64,000 nt of DNA from Alphaproteobacteria bacterium (GTDB taxonomy: Bacteria > Pseudomonadota > Alphaproteobacteria > Rhizobiales > GCA-2746425), in NCBI GenBank assembly GCA_024743215.1, contig JANSWZ010000002.1, forward strand, positions 496,001 to 560,000, written 5' to 3'. The notes under the pieces are model-generated. The model made no database searches. It saw nothing but the letters and a program-made list of their open reading frames with translations, and was not told the DNA's origin. This document shows, piece by piece, positions 36,463 through 45,471 of the stretch; position 1 is the first letter of the stretch, and each line of letters starts with the position of its first letter. The translations under genes were made by a program, and so were the position numbers.

Positions 36463-36938
36463 GCCAACCAGTTACGAAACCAGCAATTGCAGCAGTGGAT
36501 GTGGCGACTCGCTCGAAACCGTCGGTCTATCCCGACCCATTTGGTGCGCGTGTGGCAGGCCGTATCAAACGGCAATTAGGGGACTTCTTTGGCCTGCAAA
36601 ATTTTGGTGTCAATCTGACAGAATTATCGCCCGGTGCGCAGTCTGCATTGCTGCACCGCCATTCGCGGCAGGATGAGCTGATCTATATCCTCGATGGCAC
36701 ACCGACTTTGCGTACAGAGGATGGCGAACAGCTTTTGCAACCCGGCATGTGCGCAGGCTTTCCAGCTGGCGGCACGGCACATCATCTGATCAACAGAACG
36801 CAGACCATTGTGCGCTATCTTGAAATTGGGGACCGGAGCCCAGGGGATGAAGGGTCCTATCCTGAGGATGATCTGCAAGCCATCATGGAAGAGGGCAAAT
36901 GGGTGTTCAAGCACAAGGATGGCCGCGCATACGACTAG
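36459..36938 (+). CDS. Cupin-domain protein
   Basis: A 159-residue single-domain cupin. The first motif is LHRHSRQDELIYILDGTPTL and the second FPAGGTAHHLINRT, with the His and Glu metal ligands present. It is translationally coupled to the AraC gene (ATGA overlap), so it is likely that regulator's target or ligand-processing partner. Substrate unknown. Confidence 0.85.
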   Translation: MSQPVTKPAIAAVDVATRSKPSVYPDPFGARVAGRIKRQLGDFFGLQNFGVNLTELSPGAQSALLHRHSRQDELIYILDGTPTLRTEDGEQLLQPGMCAGFPAGGTAHHLINRTQTIVRYLEIGDRSPGDEGSYPEDDLQAIMEEGKWVFKHKDGRAYD

Positions 36939-36953
36939 GAGGATGAGCGGGCT

Positions 36954-38234
36954 TCAAACACCGAACAATCTCTGCCAGTGCACTTCCTTGTCCCGGAAAT
37001 AGGTGCTCTCGATCAGCGCCACGACGTAATCACGCAGATTTTCCGGATAAGTTTCATAGTCGCGGTAAAAGGCCTCCTTGTTGACCATGAAGCGCAGCAC
37101 GAAATCAAAAGGGATAAATTCTGCAATAAGGCGATTGATCAACCCGGCATCATCGTGAGCCGGGTTGGCCCGCTGCAGCAGGAAGCGCAGATCGGGGGCA
37201 ACCTTGTACAAATCGACGCTCTCTTTTGCCAACAACGCTTTTTTTGTGCGGTTGAGGAAAGACAAAACCCGGTCATTCGCCATATCGGTCGCATGAGCAT
37301 GCACCCATTTTCGTACATTGGCAGGGGTCAGCTTGCCCAAATCCGCACCGTTGCCCGACAGAGCCATGACAGCCCTCATATGCTGGTCAATGCGGTTTTC
37401 CAATACGCCTGAGTCCAGCAGCCAGTCCGGGTTCAAAGGTTCCAAACGGTCCGTCGATGTCAGATAGGCGTGGAGTGTCTTGGGGTCTGCCAGAGACAGA
37501 TACCAATTTACAGCTCGCTTTTTGCTTGGAAAAGGCGGTTCTTCAGGTTCACCCAGAACCATGTGGCCGTCCTCATCGCGCAGAATATAGACCCCGCCAA
37601 AATGGTCTGCCCAAAAGGCGTTTTTGGTAAAGCGCACATTGCGCGGCACCGGATCATTCTTGCGAATATCTCCAGTCAGCGCGGCCAGATCGATGATCTG
37701 GTCCATCAGCTTTTCATTGTTCCAGGACGTGGTTTCCCGCTCAAAACGCGCAATCAGACCCTCCAGCCTATTGGCCGCTTCCAGCACGCCATTGGCACTG
37801 TTCAAATCAAAAACAACATGGCGAATGGACAGCAGATCATCGATGGTCGTGACTGTATAGGTGTCGTCTTCGATCTCCCCGAACACCACATCCTTCAAAG
37901 TCAGAATATCAAGCGCAACGCGGTTGGTCTGGAAAAAGGACCGCATGAACTCCGGTGTTGAGGAGAAGGACACCTGCGTATAGGGCAAATCATGTTGCTT
38001 GGGGGACAGTATGATAAAGCGCGGATTGACCCGGTGCGGGTTGAGGTAATGCTGGTCGTCCAGAATATCCGCGACCTGTGGTGAGAACCCCATGGCATCA
38101 ATGAAGAACGTGTCCGGCGCCACCGGCTTGAAGCCAAACTGGGTCAACGCAGTGTTGTAATTCTTCACCAGATGAGGCTGGGAGACTTCCATCAATCCCC
38201 CATAAATCATCTTGCTGGCAATCAGGCGCTCCAT
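36954..38234 (-). CDS. DUF6638-like uncharacterised protein
   Basis: A 426-residue soluble protein without signal peptide. Its start (LIASKMIYGGLMEVSQPHLV) and the region NPRFIILSPKQHDLPYTQVSFS resemble the DUF6638 family as I recall it from Rhizobiales. No catalytic motif is recognised. Its start lies inside the end of the AAA ATPase gene (13-base overlap), so the two are co-expressed, and it is the last gene of the four-gene operon. Confidence 0.72.
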   Translation of the reverse strand: MERLIASKMIYGGLMEVSQPHLVKNYNTALTQFGFKPVAPDTFFIDAMGFSPQVADILDDQHYLNPHRVNPRFIILSPKQHDLPYTQVSFSSTPEFMRSFFQTNRVALDILTLKDVVFGEIEDDTYTVTTIDDLLSIRHVVFDLNSANGVLEAANRLEGLIARFERETTSWNNEKLMDQIIDLAALTGDIRKNDPVPRNVRFTKNAFWADHFGGVYILRDEDGHMVLGEPEEPPFPSKKRAVNWYLSLADPKTLHAYLTSTDRLEPLNPDWLLDSGVLENRIDQHMRAVMALSGNGADLGKLTPANVRKWVHAHATDMANDRVLSFLNRTKKALLAKESVDLYKVAPDLRFLLQRANPAHDDAGLINRLIAEFIPFDFVLRFMVNKEAFYRDYETYPENLRDYVVALIESTYFRDKEVHWQRLFGV

Positions 38235-40138
38235 TTGCCGTCCCGCTTCAATTGCTCCATTTCACGTTGTGCACGTTCGCGCACCCGTTGATCGCGCAAA
38301 ATTTTCTCGGTTGCCGCTTCGTCCGATTTATCGGAATAGCGGAATTCGGACGATGCATAACGATTGATCTCCTGCATCACCATTTCCATCGTGATCGGGC
38401 TTTGCAATTCCTTGATCATGGACAGCTTTTCATCATAGGGGCGATGCATGAAGCGATCCGGTGAATCAAACCACTCATCGGGCAATTCCACATCGAAGGC
38501 CCGCATCTTGATGGCGTCGGTCACGTTCTTGATGGCGCGTCCGGTGAAGCGCGGCTGTGCTTCCTTGATGGCGTGGAGATAGCGCCCGATATCTGCCATT
38601 GTCTCGGGCGTTCCATTGACCGAAATGATGTGGTCAAACACCTGCTTCAGCCCCTCTTCCTGAGGCACCATCAGATCACCATAGGCTTCTTTGGCGGCAC
38701 GCTGAATGTTCTGATTGGCATAAAGCTCGTGGTCACCCAGTTCCAGCGCGTGGTTTTTGCCCAGAAGCAGCGTGAAGATATCGACATAATCTTCGCGGGT
38801 TTGCGGTCCGTCCACCAGCCAACGCGCACCGGCCCGCTGGCGCAAGGCATCATCCACCATTTCAGGATAATTGGAGAACATGCCGAATGAGCAATTGCCG
38901 CGCACCACTGTGTTTGCGCCTGAAAAGGCATCCATCAGAACAGCGGTAATTTCCTGCTGTCCGGCAGAAGTATTATTGGCGTCAGACCGTTTTGCTGCCA
39001 CCTGATCAATATCATCAACGGTCCCAAAGCCGATGCTGCGCGGATCCAAAACCGCTTCCACAAAAGCGCGGCAGTTCTGGCCGGATTTGCCTTGATAAGA
39101 GGAAATCTGGTCGACGCCAAAATTCTGGTAGTGGAACCGGTAGCCGCCAATCTGGGCATAATCATTCATCAGACCGGCGATCATTTGAATGAGCGTGGTC
39201 TTGCCGGTACCGGGAAATCCATCGCCGATAAAGGTGAAGATGAAGCCGCCCAGTTCGACAAACGGATTCATCTGCTTGTCGAAATCATAAGCCATCAGCA
39301 TCTTTGACAGCTTCACGGCCTGATATTTAGCGATGTGATTGCCCACGACCTCATGGGTTTTCTTGAAGCTCATGGTCAGTGGTTTGCTGGCCTTGGACGG
39401 GCCGGTTTCCAGACCATCCAGTGTGAAATCATCCGCGTCGAGGCGGATATGCATTGCCTCAAAAACACCGATTTCATCAAAGCGTTGTGCGCGTTCCGAC
39501 AGGGCTTCCAGAAAGTTCTGGGCACTGGCTCTTGCGTTGGATGTCATGACGACATCGCTGTCTGCCCCATCCAGCGCTTCGTCCAAGGTTGCGACCAGAC
39601 CTTTCAGGGCATCGCGAACCGTATCGAATTGCAGGATTGGCTCGGGCTGATCGCTCTGGTTTTCGCCATTGGCAGGCAAGGCATCCAGCAAGAAGCGTGC
39701 AGCTGTGAAGGCGGCAACAAAGGAAGCGGTGTTTTGCAGATTATGGAAATGCTGGGCTGCTTCCCCGCTCAAGGCACCCGCGCGGTTTTGCTGCTGCAGC
39801 TTTTCCAACTCAGTCTGCCGGGCAAAGACATCGGCGACCGCCTGGCCAACGGCCATTCCACGGCGCAATTTATACACCAGCGCATGTTCTTCCGGCGTCA
39901 GCAGCGTATCATTTGGGTGAATGGCCTGCAGTCGCTGCAAAAAACGGATATCCCGCGCCTGTCGCTGCGGCGCTGTTGAGACCGTGCTGACAAAACGGCG
40001 CCGTGTGCCTGCAATTTCAGTCTTGGATCGGCTGCGGTCCTCAATCACCAACACACTGGTGCGTTCCAGCAAAGCCTGCATGGTGCCGACATGTTTGGTG
40101 ATGTCCTTTTCGGACAAGGTGGTTAAGCCGATATCCAT
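38222..40138 (-). CDS. Classic-type AAA ATPase with long N-terminal domain
   Basis: A 638-residue ATPase. Walker A GFPGTGKTT is at residues 307-315, a Walker B-like acidic strand GTVDDID at 372-378, and sensor-1 Asn in MFSNYPEM near 423. Arginine-finger candidates ALRQRAGAR follow at 431-439. About 290 residues precede the ATPase core and may form a partner- or substrate-binding domain; the last 40 residues are highly charged and helical. It is not FtsH, ClpX, MoxR or RuvB. It sits third in a compact operon with two unknown proteins and a coiled-coil protein. Role unknown; a remodelling ATPase is the likely class. Confidence 0.82.
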   Translation of the reverse strand: MDIGLTTLSEKDITKHVGTMQALLERTSVLVIEDRSRSKTEIAGTRRRFVSTVSTAPQRQARDIRFLQRLQAIHPNDTLLTPEEHALVYKLRRGMAVGQAVADVFARQTELEKLQQQNRAGALSGEAAQHFHNLQNTASFVAAFTAARFLLDALPANGENQSDQPEPILQFDTVRDALKGLVATLDEALDGADSDVVMTSNARASAQNFLEALSERAQRFDEIGVFEAMHIRLDADDFTLDGLETGPSKASKPLTMSFKKTHEVVGNHIAKYQAVKLSKMLMAYDFDKQMNPFVELGGFIFTFIGDGFPGTGKTTLIQMIAGLMNDYAQIGGYRFHYQNFGVDQISSYQGKSGQNCRAFVEAVLDPRSIGFGTVDDIDQVAAKRSDANNTSAGQQEITAVLMDAFSGANTVVRGNCSFGMFSNYPEMVDDALRQRAGARWLVDGPQTREDYVDIFTLLLGKNHALELGDHELYANQNIQRAAKEAYGDLMVPQEEGLKQVFDHIISVNGTPETMADIGRYLHAIKEAQPRFTGRAIKNVTDAIKMRAFDVELPDEWFDSPDRFMHRPYDEKLSMIKELQSPITMEMVMQEINRYASSEFRYSDKSDEAATEKILRDQRVRERAQREMEQLKRDGKWSA

Positions 40139-40164
40139 GATACTTATTCCCTATATTCTGTCGT

Positions 40165-41352
40165 TCAGACCTGCCGGATTATATCGTCTTCACTGACAAT
40201 GGAGCACTGATAGCGCCCAAAAACCTCAGCCGCCATGCCGCTGGCATAGACCGCCTGGTAAGCTGCATGCGGGACCAGCGCATGATATTCCACCGCACTG
40301 ACGCCCTGTTGGACACAATCAATATCATCGGTGTTGATGTGAAAAATCTGTTCTGGCGGGCTCTGGCTCCAGAACCGTCGCTGGCCGGGTTTTTCGCTTT
40401 CCGAAAACAGCTCCTGCATGGTCCAGGTCAGAAGCCAGCTGTCACCTGTGGCATCCACCTTGTCCAACAATCCCTGCACCAGTTCATTGTGCTTGGTAAT
40501 ACCACCGGCATAAAAGGGTCCCAACACAAAGCGGCGCAATTGTTTGGGATGCAGATTGTCAAAGGCATTGTCCAGCGCCGTACCGATGGTGGTCAGCGTC
40601 AGGCTGTAAGAGGAATTGGCTTCCAGAAACTTTGTGAATTCCGCCGAGAGTTCCCTGTTTGGCAGCCCATCCATGCCTTGCTCCGCCTTGCTGCGCAAAG
40701 GTTTGCCCGAAGGGGGACGAATGGCTTCGTTGAATATGAGCGCTGCCTTACCAGCAGCCACTTCCCTGGAGGAATCCTCCACCACCATTGTGTAGAGCAA
40801 AGGCATATTGGCGGTGCCATCATAAGTGGACCAATAGACCACATAATAGGGTCGATCATTTTTCGGGTTTTTGGAAATGCGGATGGTTTTGGGGGGTGTG
40901 AATGCAGGGAAAATTCCATCAAGTGCCGCCACGCGACGCAGTTCCTGATAAAACAGTCGCTCGGCCATCTGCTTTTGCAACGCTTCCGGCTTCTTGCGGG
41001 CCGACAACATCTGATCGACCATCTTGCGTTTGATCGTGGTCGGGTTTGGCAGGGCTTTCAGCCGTTCCTGGGCCTGATTTTCGGCTTCGGAAAGTGCCAT
41101 GATTTCCTGCAAGACAGGAAACCCGCTTTCATTGAGATCGATGCGAAACCGATCCTGATAGCGGGCCTGCAACGCAAAGGCGTTGGTGGAATTTTCCAGC
41201 CGTGTCAGATTGGCGGTCATGACCGCGCCCAGAATGTCGTGAGGCCGTGCGCCCCATGGACCCTGATCGCGCGATACGACAGCGCGTTCCAGAAAGACAA
41301 TGGCCGATTTCAACGCATTGAAATAGCGCACCAGAACCGATTGCGAACTCAC
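40165..41352 (-). CDS. Uncharacterised operon protein
   Basis: A 395-residue soluble protein that I do not recognise. The N-terminal third is helical (LKSAIVFLERAVVSR), the middle has a likely beta-rich part (RPYYVVYWSTYDGTANMPLL) and no cysteine-rich or P-loop motif is seen. It starts 22 bases after the coiled-coil gene and ends 26 bases before the AAA gene, so it is part of the operon. No function is proposed. Confidence 0.7.
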   Translation of the reverse strand: MSSQSVLVRYFNALKSAIVFLERAVVSRDQGPWGARPHDILGAVMTANLTRLENSTNAFALQARYQDRFRIDLNESGFPVLQEIMALSEAENQAQERLKALPNPTTIKRKMVDQMLSARKKPEALQKQMAERLFYQELRRVAALDGIFPAFTPPKTIRISKNPKNDRPYYVVYWSTYDGTANMPLLYTMVVEDSSREVAAGKAALIFNEAIRPPSGKPLRSKAEQGMDGLPNRELSAEFTKFLEANSSYSLTLTTIGTALDNAFDNLHPKQLRRFVLGPFYAGGITKHNELVQGLLDKVDATGDSWLLTWTMQELFSESEKPGQRRFWSQSPPEQIFHINTDDIDCVQQGVSAVEYHALVPHAAYQAVYASGMAAEVFGRYQCSIVSEDDIIRQV

Positions 41353-41374
41353 AGAGAACCCCTAAAAGTCTCGA

Positions 41375-42460
41375 CTAGGACGCGTTGTATTCTGCGGCCT
41401 GATGCTTGTCCATAACGTCGGAGAAGCGCCGTGTAAACGCATCATCAGCCAGTTGCTTGCGGCGCTGGATTTCCGCGGAATTGACCATGGACTGCTCATG
41501 CATCTCCAATAGGTCGGCAATGTGAGACTGCGCCGCAGCGCCAATGCCAGCCATGGTCTGTTCTGCGGCCAGATCAACCTTGGACCCCAGCGTGTTGATC
41601 TTGTGAGCAACATCCTGCTGGGCAGCTGTTTTCAACGAGTCTTCCAGCGATTTGTACAATACAATGCGCTGTTCCGTATCGATTTTCAGCTTGTTGATCA
41701 GCGTGTTCTGTGCGGCAATCTGATTGTTCAGACTGTCGATGAAAGTCTGGAACATCGACGTATAGCGCTCCAGGGTCTGGGAGGCCGCCAGCAATTCCTG
41801 CTCCTTGGCCTGTGCCTGATTGTAATCGGTTGCCATTTCAGAGCGTTTTGTTTCCAGTTCTGTCCGCTCCTGCTGGTCGGTGGTGGCCGCAATCTGATTC
41901 TCAAGATCCATCAGCGCCGGGTTCAGATCTTCAATCTTCTGCTGGGTTTCCTGCAGAGCATCGGTGGTTGCCTGACGGCGATCCAGCACAGTACGCAGGC
42001 TGGATTCCGACGTCTCATAGCGGGTTTCCAGAACCGATTTCTGGTTGGTCAGAATGCCAACAATCGTATCTGATTTTGACAGAAGATCCTGCAGATTACC
42101 GCCCAGAGACGTGGTGCGCACCCGCTCATTGCGCATGGATTTGGCTTTGTTCTGAGAGAACATGCCAATGAATTTTTCCATGCCGGTAAATGTCTGCATG
42201 TTCTTGAATTCAGCGCCGAAAGAGTTGGTGACATCTTCAAGACTCAGAATAAGGTCAGCAATATTGCCTTCCATCACCTTCTGCTGGCCCAGGACATCCT
42301 GAATGCGGGCATTCTCGATGTCGAAATCGACTTCCATGACACTATCACTGGCTGCCATGGTGTCCAGCACTTCGGAAGACTGATCAATCTTCGAGCGCAT
42401 CTCTTCCACCATCTCACGTGTTTTTTCAATTTCCTGATCAAACTGCTGAATACCGGCCAT
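41375..42460 (-). CDS. Coiled-coil protein, TelA-like
   Basis: A 361-residue, largely helical protein. Heptad-rich segments span roughly residues 1-60 and 130-320. The middle MRNERVRTTSLGGNLQDLL and the closing RRKQLADDAFTRRF are reminiscent of the toxic-anion-resistance (TelA) group, but the match is by eye. ATG 42460 follows GGGGG at a five-base spacing; the frame is open to 42493. First gene of the operon. Confidence 0.7.
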   Translation of the reverse strand: MAGIQQFDQEIEKTREMVEEMRSKIDQSSEVLDTMAASDSVMEVDFDIENARIQDVLGQQKVMEGNIADLILSLEDVTNSFGAEFKNMQTFTGMEKFIGMFSQNKAKSMRNERVRTTSLGGNLQDLLSKSDTIVGILTNQKSVLETRYETSESSLRTVLDRRQATTDALQETQQKIEDLNPALMDLENQIAATTDQQERTELETKRSEMATDYNQAQAKEQELLAASQTLERYTSMFQTFIDSLNNQIAAQNTLINKLKIDTEQRIVLYKSLEDSLKTAAQQDVAHKINTLGSKVDLAAEQTMAGIGAAAQSHIADLLEMHEQSMVNSAEIQRRKQLADDAFTRRFSDVMDKHQAAEYNAS

Positions 42461-42651
42461 ATAGTCCCCCTGAAACGCGGATAGAATTGTCAAAATCTGT
42501 ATGTGTTGGGTTCAATATAGCGGTTCACGCCAAAAACGCACGCAGAAGATGGTAAACACGCCGAATGAGCCGAGACGGTGCGTGTATTCGACTTATCCCG
42601 GCATTGAGACAGAAGTTGCAATGCTGATGCAGTAGCCAGAGGCCACAAGCT

Positions 42652-43716
42652 TTACAGGCGCTGACCGCTCTGACTGTCGAATACATGAAGACGCCCTTCA
42701 CGCACTGTGAATGACGCATCATTTGCCAGCTTCATCTCCCGATAGATTTCATGATCTACCACAGCCTTGAACGCAGAACCGTTTTCCGTTTGCAAATGGA
42801 TAATGGCGCGCACACCCAGAAGTTCGGACAGTTGCACCTGTCCCGTAACTGTATTGTCGCCCGGCTCAGCCGGAAGCAAGTCGTCTGGCCTGATACCAAT
42901 TTCGACCTTCTGTCCCGCTTTGACTTGCGGAAAGCCTTTGAAAATTCCGACCGGCGTTTCAATGTTTCCGTCTGCCGTGCCGACACCATCGAAAAAGTTC
43001 ATCACCGGGCTACCGATAAACGCGGCAACCATGCGACTGGCCGGGTGAAAGAAAACATCTTCCGGTGTACCCTCTTGTTCGATCACACCCTGGTTCATGA
43101 TCACAATCCTGTCAGCCATGGTCATGGCCTCTTCCTGATCGTGGGTGACATAGATAGTCGTGGCGTTGAGACGCTTGTGAAGGTTCAGGATCTCCGCCCG
43201 GGTTTCCACACGCAGTTTCGCATCGAGGTTTGACAGCGGCTCGTCAAAGAGAAACAGCTTTGGCTGACGGACAATCGCACGTCCGATCGCGACACGTTGT
43301 TGCTGTCCGCCAGAAAGAGCGCCCGGTTTGCGTGCAAGCAACGGAGTTATGTCGAGCAAATCTGCGGCCTTGTGAACGGCTGTGCGAATTTCAGATGCAG
43401 GCACATTCTTGGCCTTCAGACCGAAGCCCATATTCTGCTCGACCGTCATTGTCGGATAAAGCGCGTAGTTCTGAAAGACCATCGCAATGTCGCGTTCGCG
43501 CGGCTCCAGCATCGTTACATCCTGCCCGTCAATAAAGATTTGCCCGTCGCTGACTGGCTCCAACCCTGCCACCAGCCGCAGCGTTGTGGATTTACCGCAG
43601 CCTGAGGGCCCAAGCAAAACTGTAAATTGATGACGCCCGATATCAAGGTAAACGCCTTTGAGAACCTCAACAGCGCCGAATTTTTTTCTTACGGACTTCA
43701 GTGAAACGTAGCTCAT
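42652..43716 (-). CDS. ABC sugar importer ATPase (MalK/UgpC type)
   Basis: ATP-binding subunit of a carbohydrate importer. Walker A GPSGCGKST is at residues 36-44, the signature LSGGQQQRVAIGRAIVRQP near 134, and Walker B LFLFDEPLSNLDAK follows. A TOBE-type regulatory domain forms the C-terminus. ATG 43716 starts the conserved MSYVSLKSV; the frame is open to 43860 inside the upstream permease gene. Last gene of the SDR-binding protein-permeases-ATPase operon. Confidence 0.94.
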   Translation of the reverse strand: MSYVSLKSVRKKFGAVEVLKGVYLDIGRHQFTVLLGPSGCGKSTTLRLVAGLEPVSDGQIFIDGQDVTMLEPRERDIAMVFQNYALYPTMTVEQNMGFGLKAKNVPASEIRTAVHKAADLLDITPLLARKPGALSGGQQQRVAIGRAIVRQPKLFLFDEPLSNLDAKLRVETRAEILNLHKRLNATTIYVTHDQEEAMTMADRIVIMNQGVIEQEGTPEDVFFHPASRMVAAFIGSPVMNFFDGVGTADGNIETPVGIFKGFPQVKAGQKVEIGIRPDDLLPAEPGDNTVTGQVQLSELLGVRAIIHLQTENGSAFKAVVDHEIYREMKLANDASFTVREGRLHVFDSQSGQRL

Positions 43717-43724
43717 GCAGAACC

Positions 43725-44546
43725 CTAATATTTGACCGCGCCACCGCCAATACCGCGGACCAGATGTTTTTGAATGAAAAAAGACAGGATCAGTACAGGG
43801 ATGACTGCGATCAGGATGGCAACAGCCATCTTGCCCATGTCCACACCTCGAAAAGTCCAATAGCCCGCAATTGCAACAGGCAGTGTTCGGCTTTCGCCCC
43901 CCGTCAGAAGCAATGCGTAAAACAAATCGTTCCAGGACAGGACAAAGCCGAAGACGCCAGCAGCGCCGATTCCGGGCCTGACAGCTGGCAGGATAACTTT
44001 ATAGAACGCCTGAAAGCGCGTGTATCCGTCGACCATGGCCTGATGTTCAAGGTCTCTCGGCACTTCATCAAAAAAGCCGATCATGAACCACGTCACCACA
44101 GGCACCACGAACGACAGATGCGCTGCAATGACGCCCGCAAGCGAGTCGATCATCTGCAAGTGATACAGCACCAGAAAGAACGGCAGGATGAGGATGGCCG
44201 GTGGCATCATCTCTGCTGCCAATATGGAGTAACGCGCGCCATGATAGCCACGGAAACGGGAAAAGGCATAAGCCGCCGGACATCCCACCAACAGCGCAAT
44301 AGCAACCGTTGCAAACGCCACAAAAAATGAATTCAGGATGTTGCTGGGGACATCGGACTGAAACAGAACGTTGTTCCAATTGTCACCTGTAGGCGGGAAT
44401 ACCCAAACATCAGGTCTGCCGCCCAATGAGGGCGGCTTGATGGATTCCAGAAAAACCCAGACAAACGGGAACAGAACCACCACAAGCGCCAGAACAATGG
44501 CGAAGAATGCGGCAATCCGGGCTGGGCGGGTGGAAAAACTAAACAT
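43725..44546 (-). CDS. Carbohydrate ABC permease (MalG type)
   Basis: A 273-residue inner-membrane permease with six segments. The EAA loop MVDGYTRFQAFYKVILPAVRPG contacts the ATPase. It overlaps the MalF-type permease gene by eight bases. Confidence 0.93.
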   Translation of the reverse strand: MFSFSTRPARIAAFFAIVLALVVVLFPFVWVFLESIKPPSLGGRPDVWVFPPTGDNWNNVLFQSDVPSNILNSFFVAFATVAIALLVGCPAAYAFSRFRGYHGARYSILAAEMMPPAILILPFFLVLYHLQMIDSLAGVIAAHLSFVVPVVTWFMIGFFDEVPRDLEHQAMVDGYTRFQAFYKVILPAVRPGIGAAGVFGFVLSWNDLFYALLLTGGESRTLPVAIAGYWTFRGVDMGKMAVAILIAVIPVLILSFFIQKHLVRGIGGGAVKY

Positions 44547-45402
44547 CGTTTGGCGCTTCGGTGTTGCTCTTGGTTGCTTTCACAAGGGCGATGACAAGAA
44601 CGAGAATAACAACGATCAGCAGGAAGGCGGCGGCGGCGGCCTCCCCCATCCGGAAGAACCGAAAACCGGCCTGATAAATATAATACATTATGGTTTCTGT
44701 GGCGTCGCCTGGCCCGCCACGGGTAATCGCAAACACATATTCAAATACTTTGAAGGCATCAAGCGCGCGAATAATGATTGCAACTGTGATCACTGGCCGC
44801 AGCATCGGCAGAGTGACTGACCGAAAGGTCAGCCAGGCGCTGGCGCCATCGATGCGGGCTGCTTCAAAAGGGGCTTTTGGCAATGATTCCAGACCGGCCA
44901 GAAACATCAGCACCATGAAGGGCGTCCACTGCCACACATCAATCAGAATGATCGAAAACAACGCCAGTTGCGGGCCAAACCAGTCAATACTGATCCCGAT
45001 TTCGCCAAGGTAATGGGAGATCACGCCGAGTTCCGAATTCAACAGAAAACGGAACATCAAACCAACGGCGATTGGCGTTATGAACATGGGGGCGAGCAAT
45101 GTCGACCGAATGAAGTTTTGAAAACGCACCAGTCGTTGCAGCAAAATCGCCAGGCCCAGACCCAGTATCAGCTCCAGAGTCACAGCCCCAATCACAAATG
45201 TGATTGTGTTGCCCATGGCATTCAGAAAACCAGGATCTGTGGCGATGAAGGTGTAGTTATCCAGACCAACCCAGCGCACGTCATTGAGGCGTGTGAGGCG
45301 GTAATCATGCAGTGAAATCCAAGCCGAAAATGCAACGGGATAAAGCATCACAGCCGAAAGCACGAGAGCGAGCGGCAGGACGAATCTGTGTTTCAACTGC
45401 AT
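44539..45402 (-). CDS. Sugar ABC permease (MalF type)
   Basis: A 287-residue permease with six membrane segments. The EAA loop is FEAARIDGASAWLTFRSVTLP. It follows the binding-protein gene, from which it is separated by a hairpin, and overlaps the MalG-type gene. Confidence 0.93.
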   Translation of the reverse strand: MQLKHRFVLPLALVLSAVMLYPVAFSAWISLHDYRLTRLNDVRWVGLDNYTFIATDPGFLNAMGNTITFVIGAVTLELILGLGLAILLQRLVRFQNFIRSTLLAPMFITPIAVGLMFRFLLNSELGVISHYLGEIGISIDWFGPQLALFSIILIDVWQWTPFMVLMFLAGLESLPKAPFEAARIDGASAWLTFRSVTLPMLRPVITVAIIIRALDAFKVFEYVFAITRGGPGDATETIMYYIYQAGFRFFRMGEAAAAAFLLIVVILVLVIALVKATKSNTEAPNDV

Positions 45403-45432
45403 CAGGCCCTCTCAGGAACGTCTGGAACTGCC

Positions 45433-45458
45433 GCGGCGCTCGAAGGTTCGCGCGCCGC
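45433..45458 (-). promoter_or_regulatory. Hairpin between binding-protein and permease genes
   Basis: GCGGCGC (45433-45439) pairs with GCGCCGC (45452-45458); inside, CGA and TCG close an AGGT loop after a mismatch. It lies in the 69-base gap after the binding-protein gene. No T run follows on the coding strand, so it more likely protects the upstream mRNA than terminates. Confidence 0.55.
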
Positions 45459-45471
45459 AGCTGTTTTGAAT

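Noticed and set aside
36954-42460. Anti-phage defence system
   Set aside because: No nuclease, toxin, reverse transcriptase or mobile-element gene accompanies the AAA ATPase; the neighbourhood looks chromosomal.
42461-42651. Possible small gene between the coiled-coil gene and the ABC ATPase gene
   Set aside because: A 65-codon minus-strand frame (42525-42722) runs into the ATPase gene in another frame and looks random.
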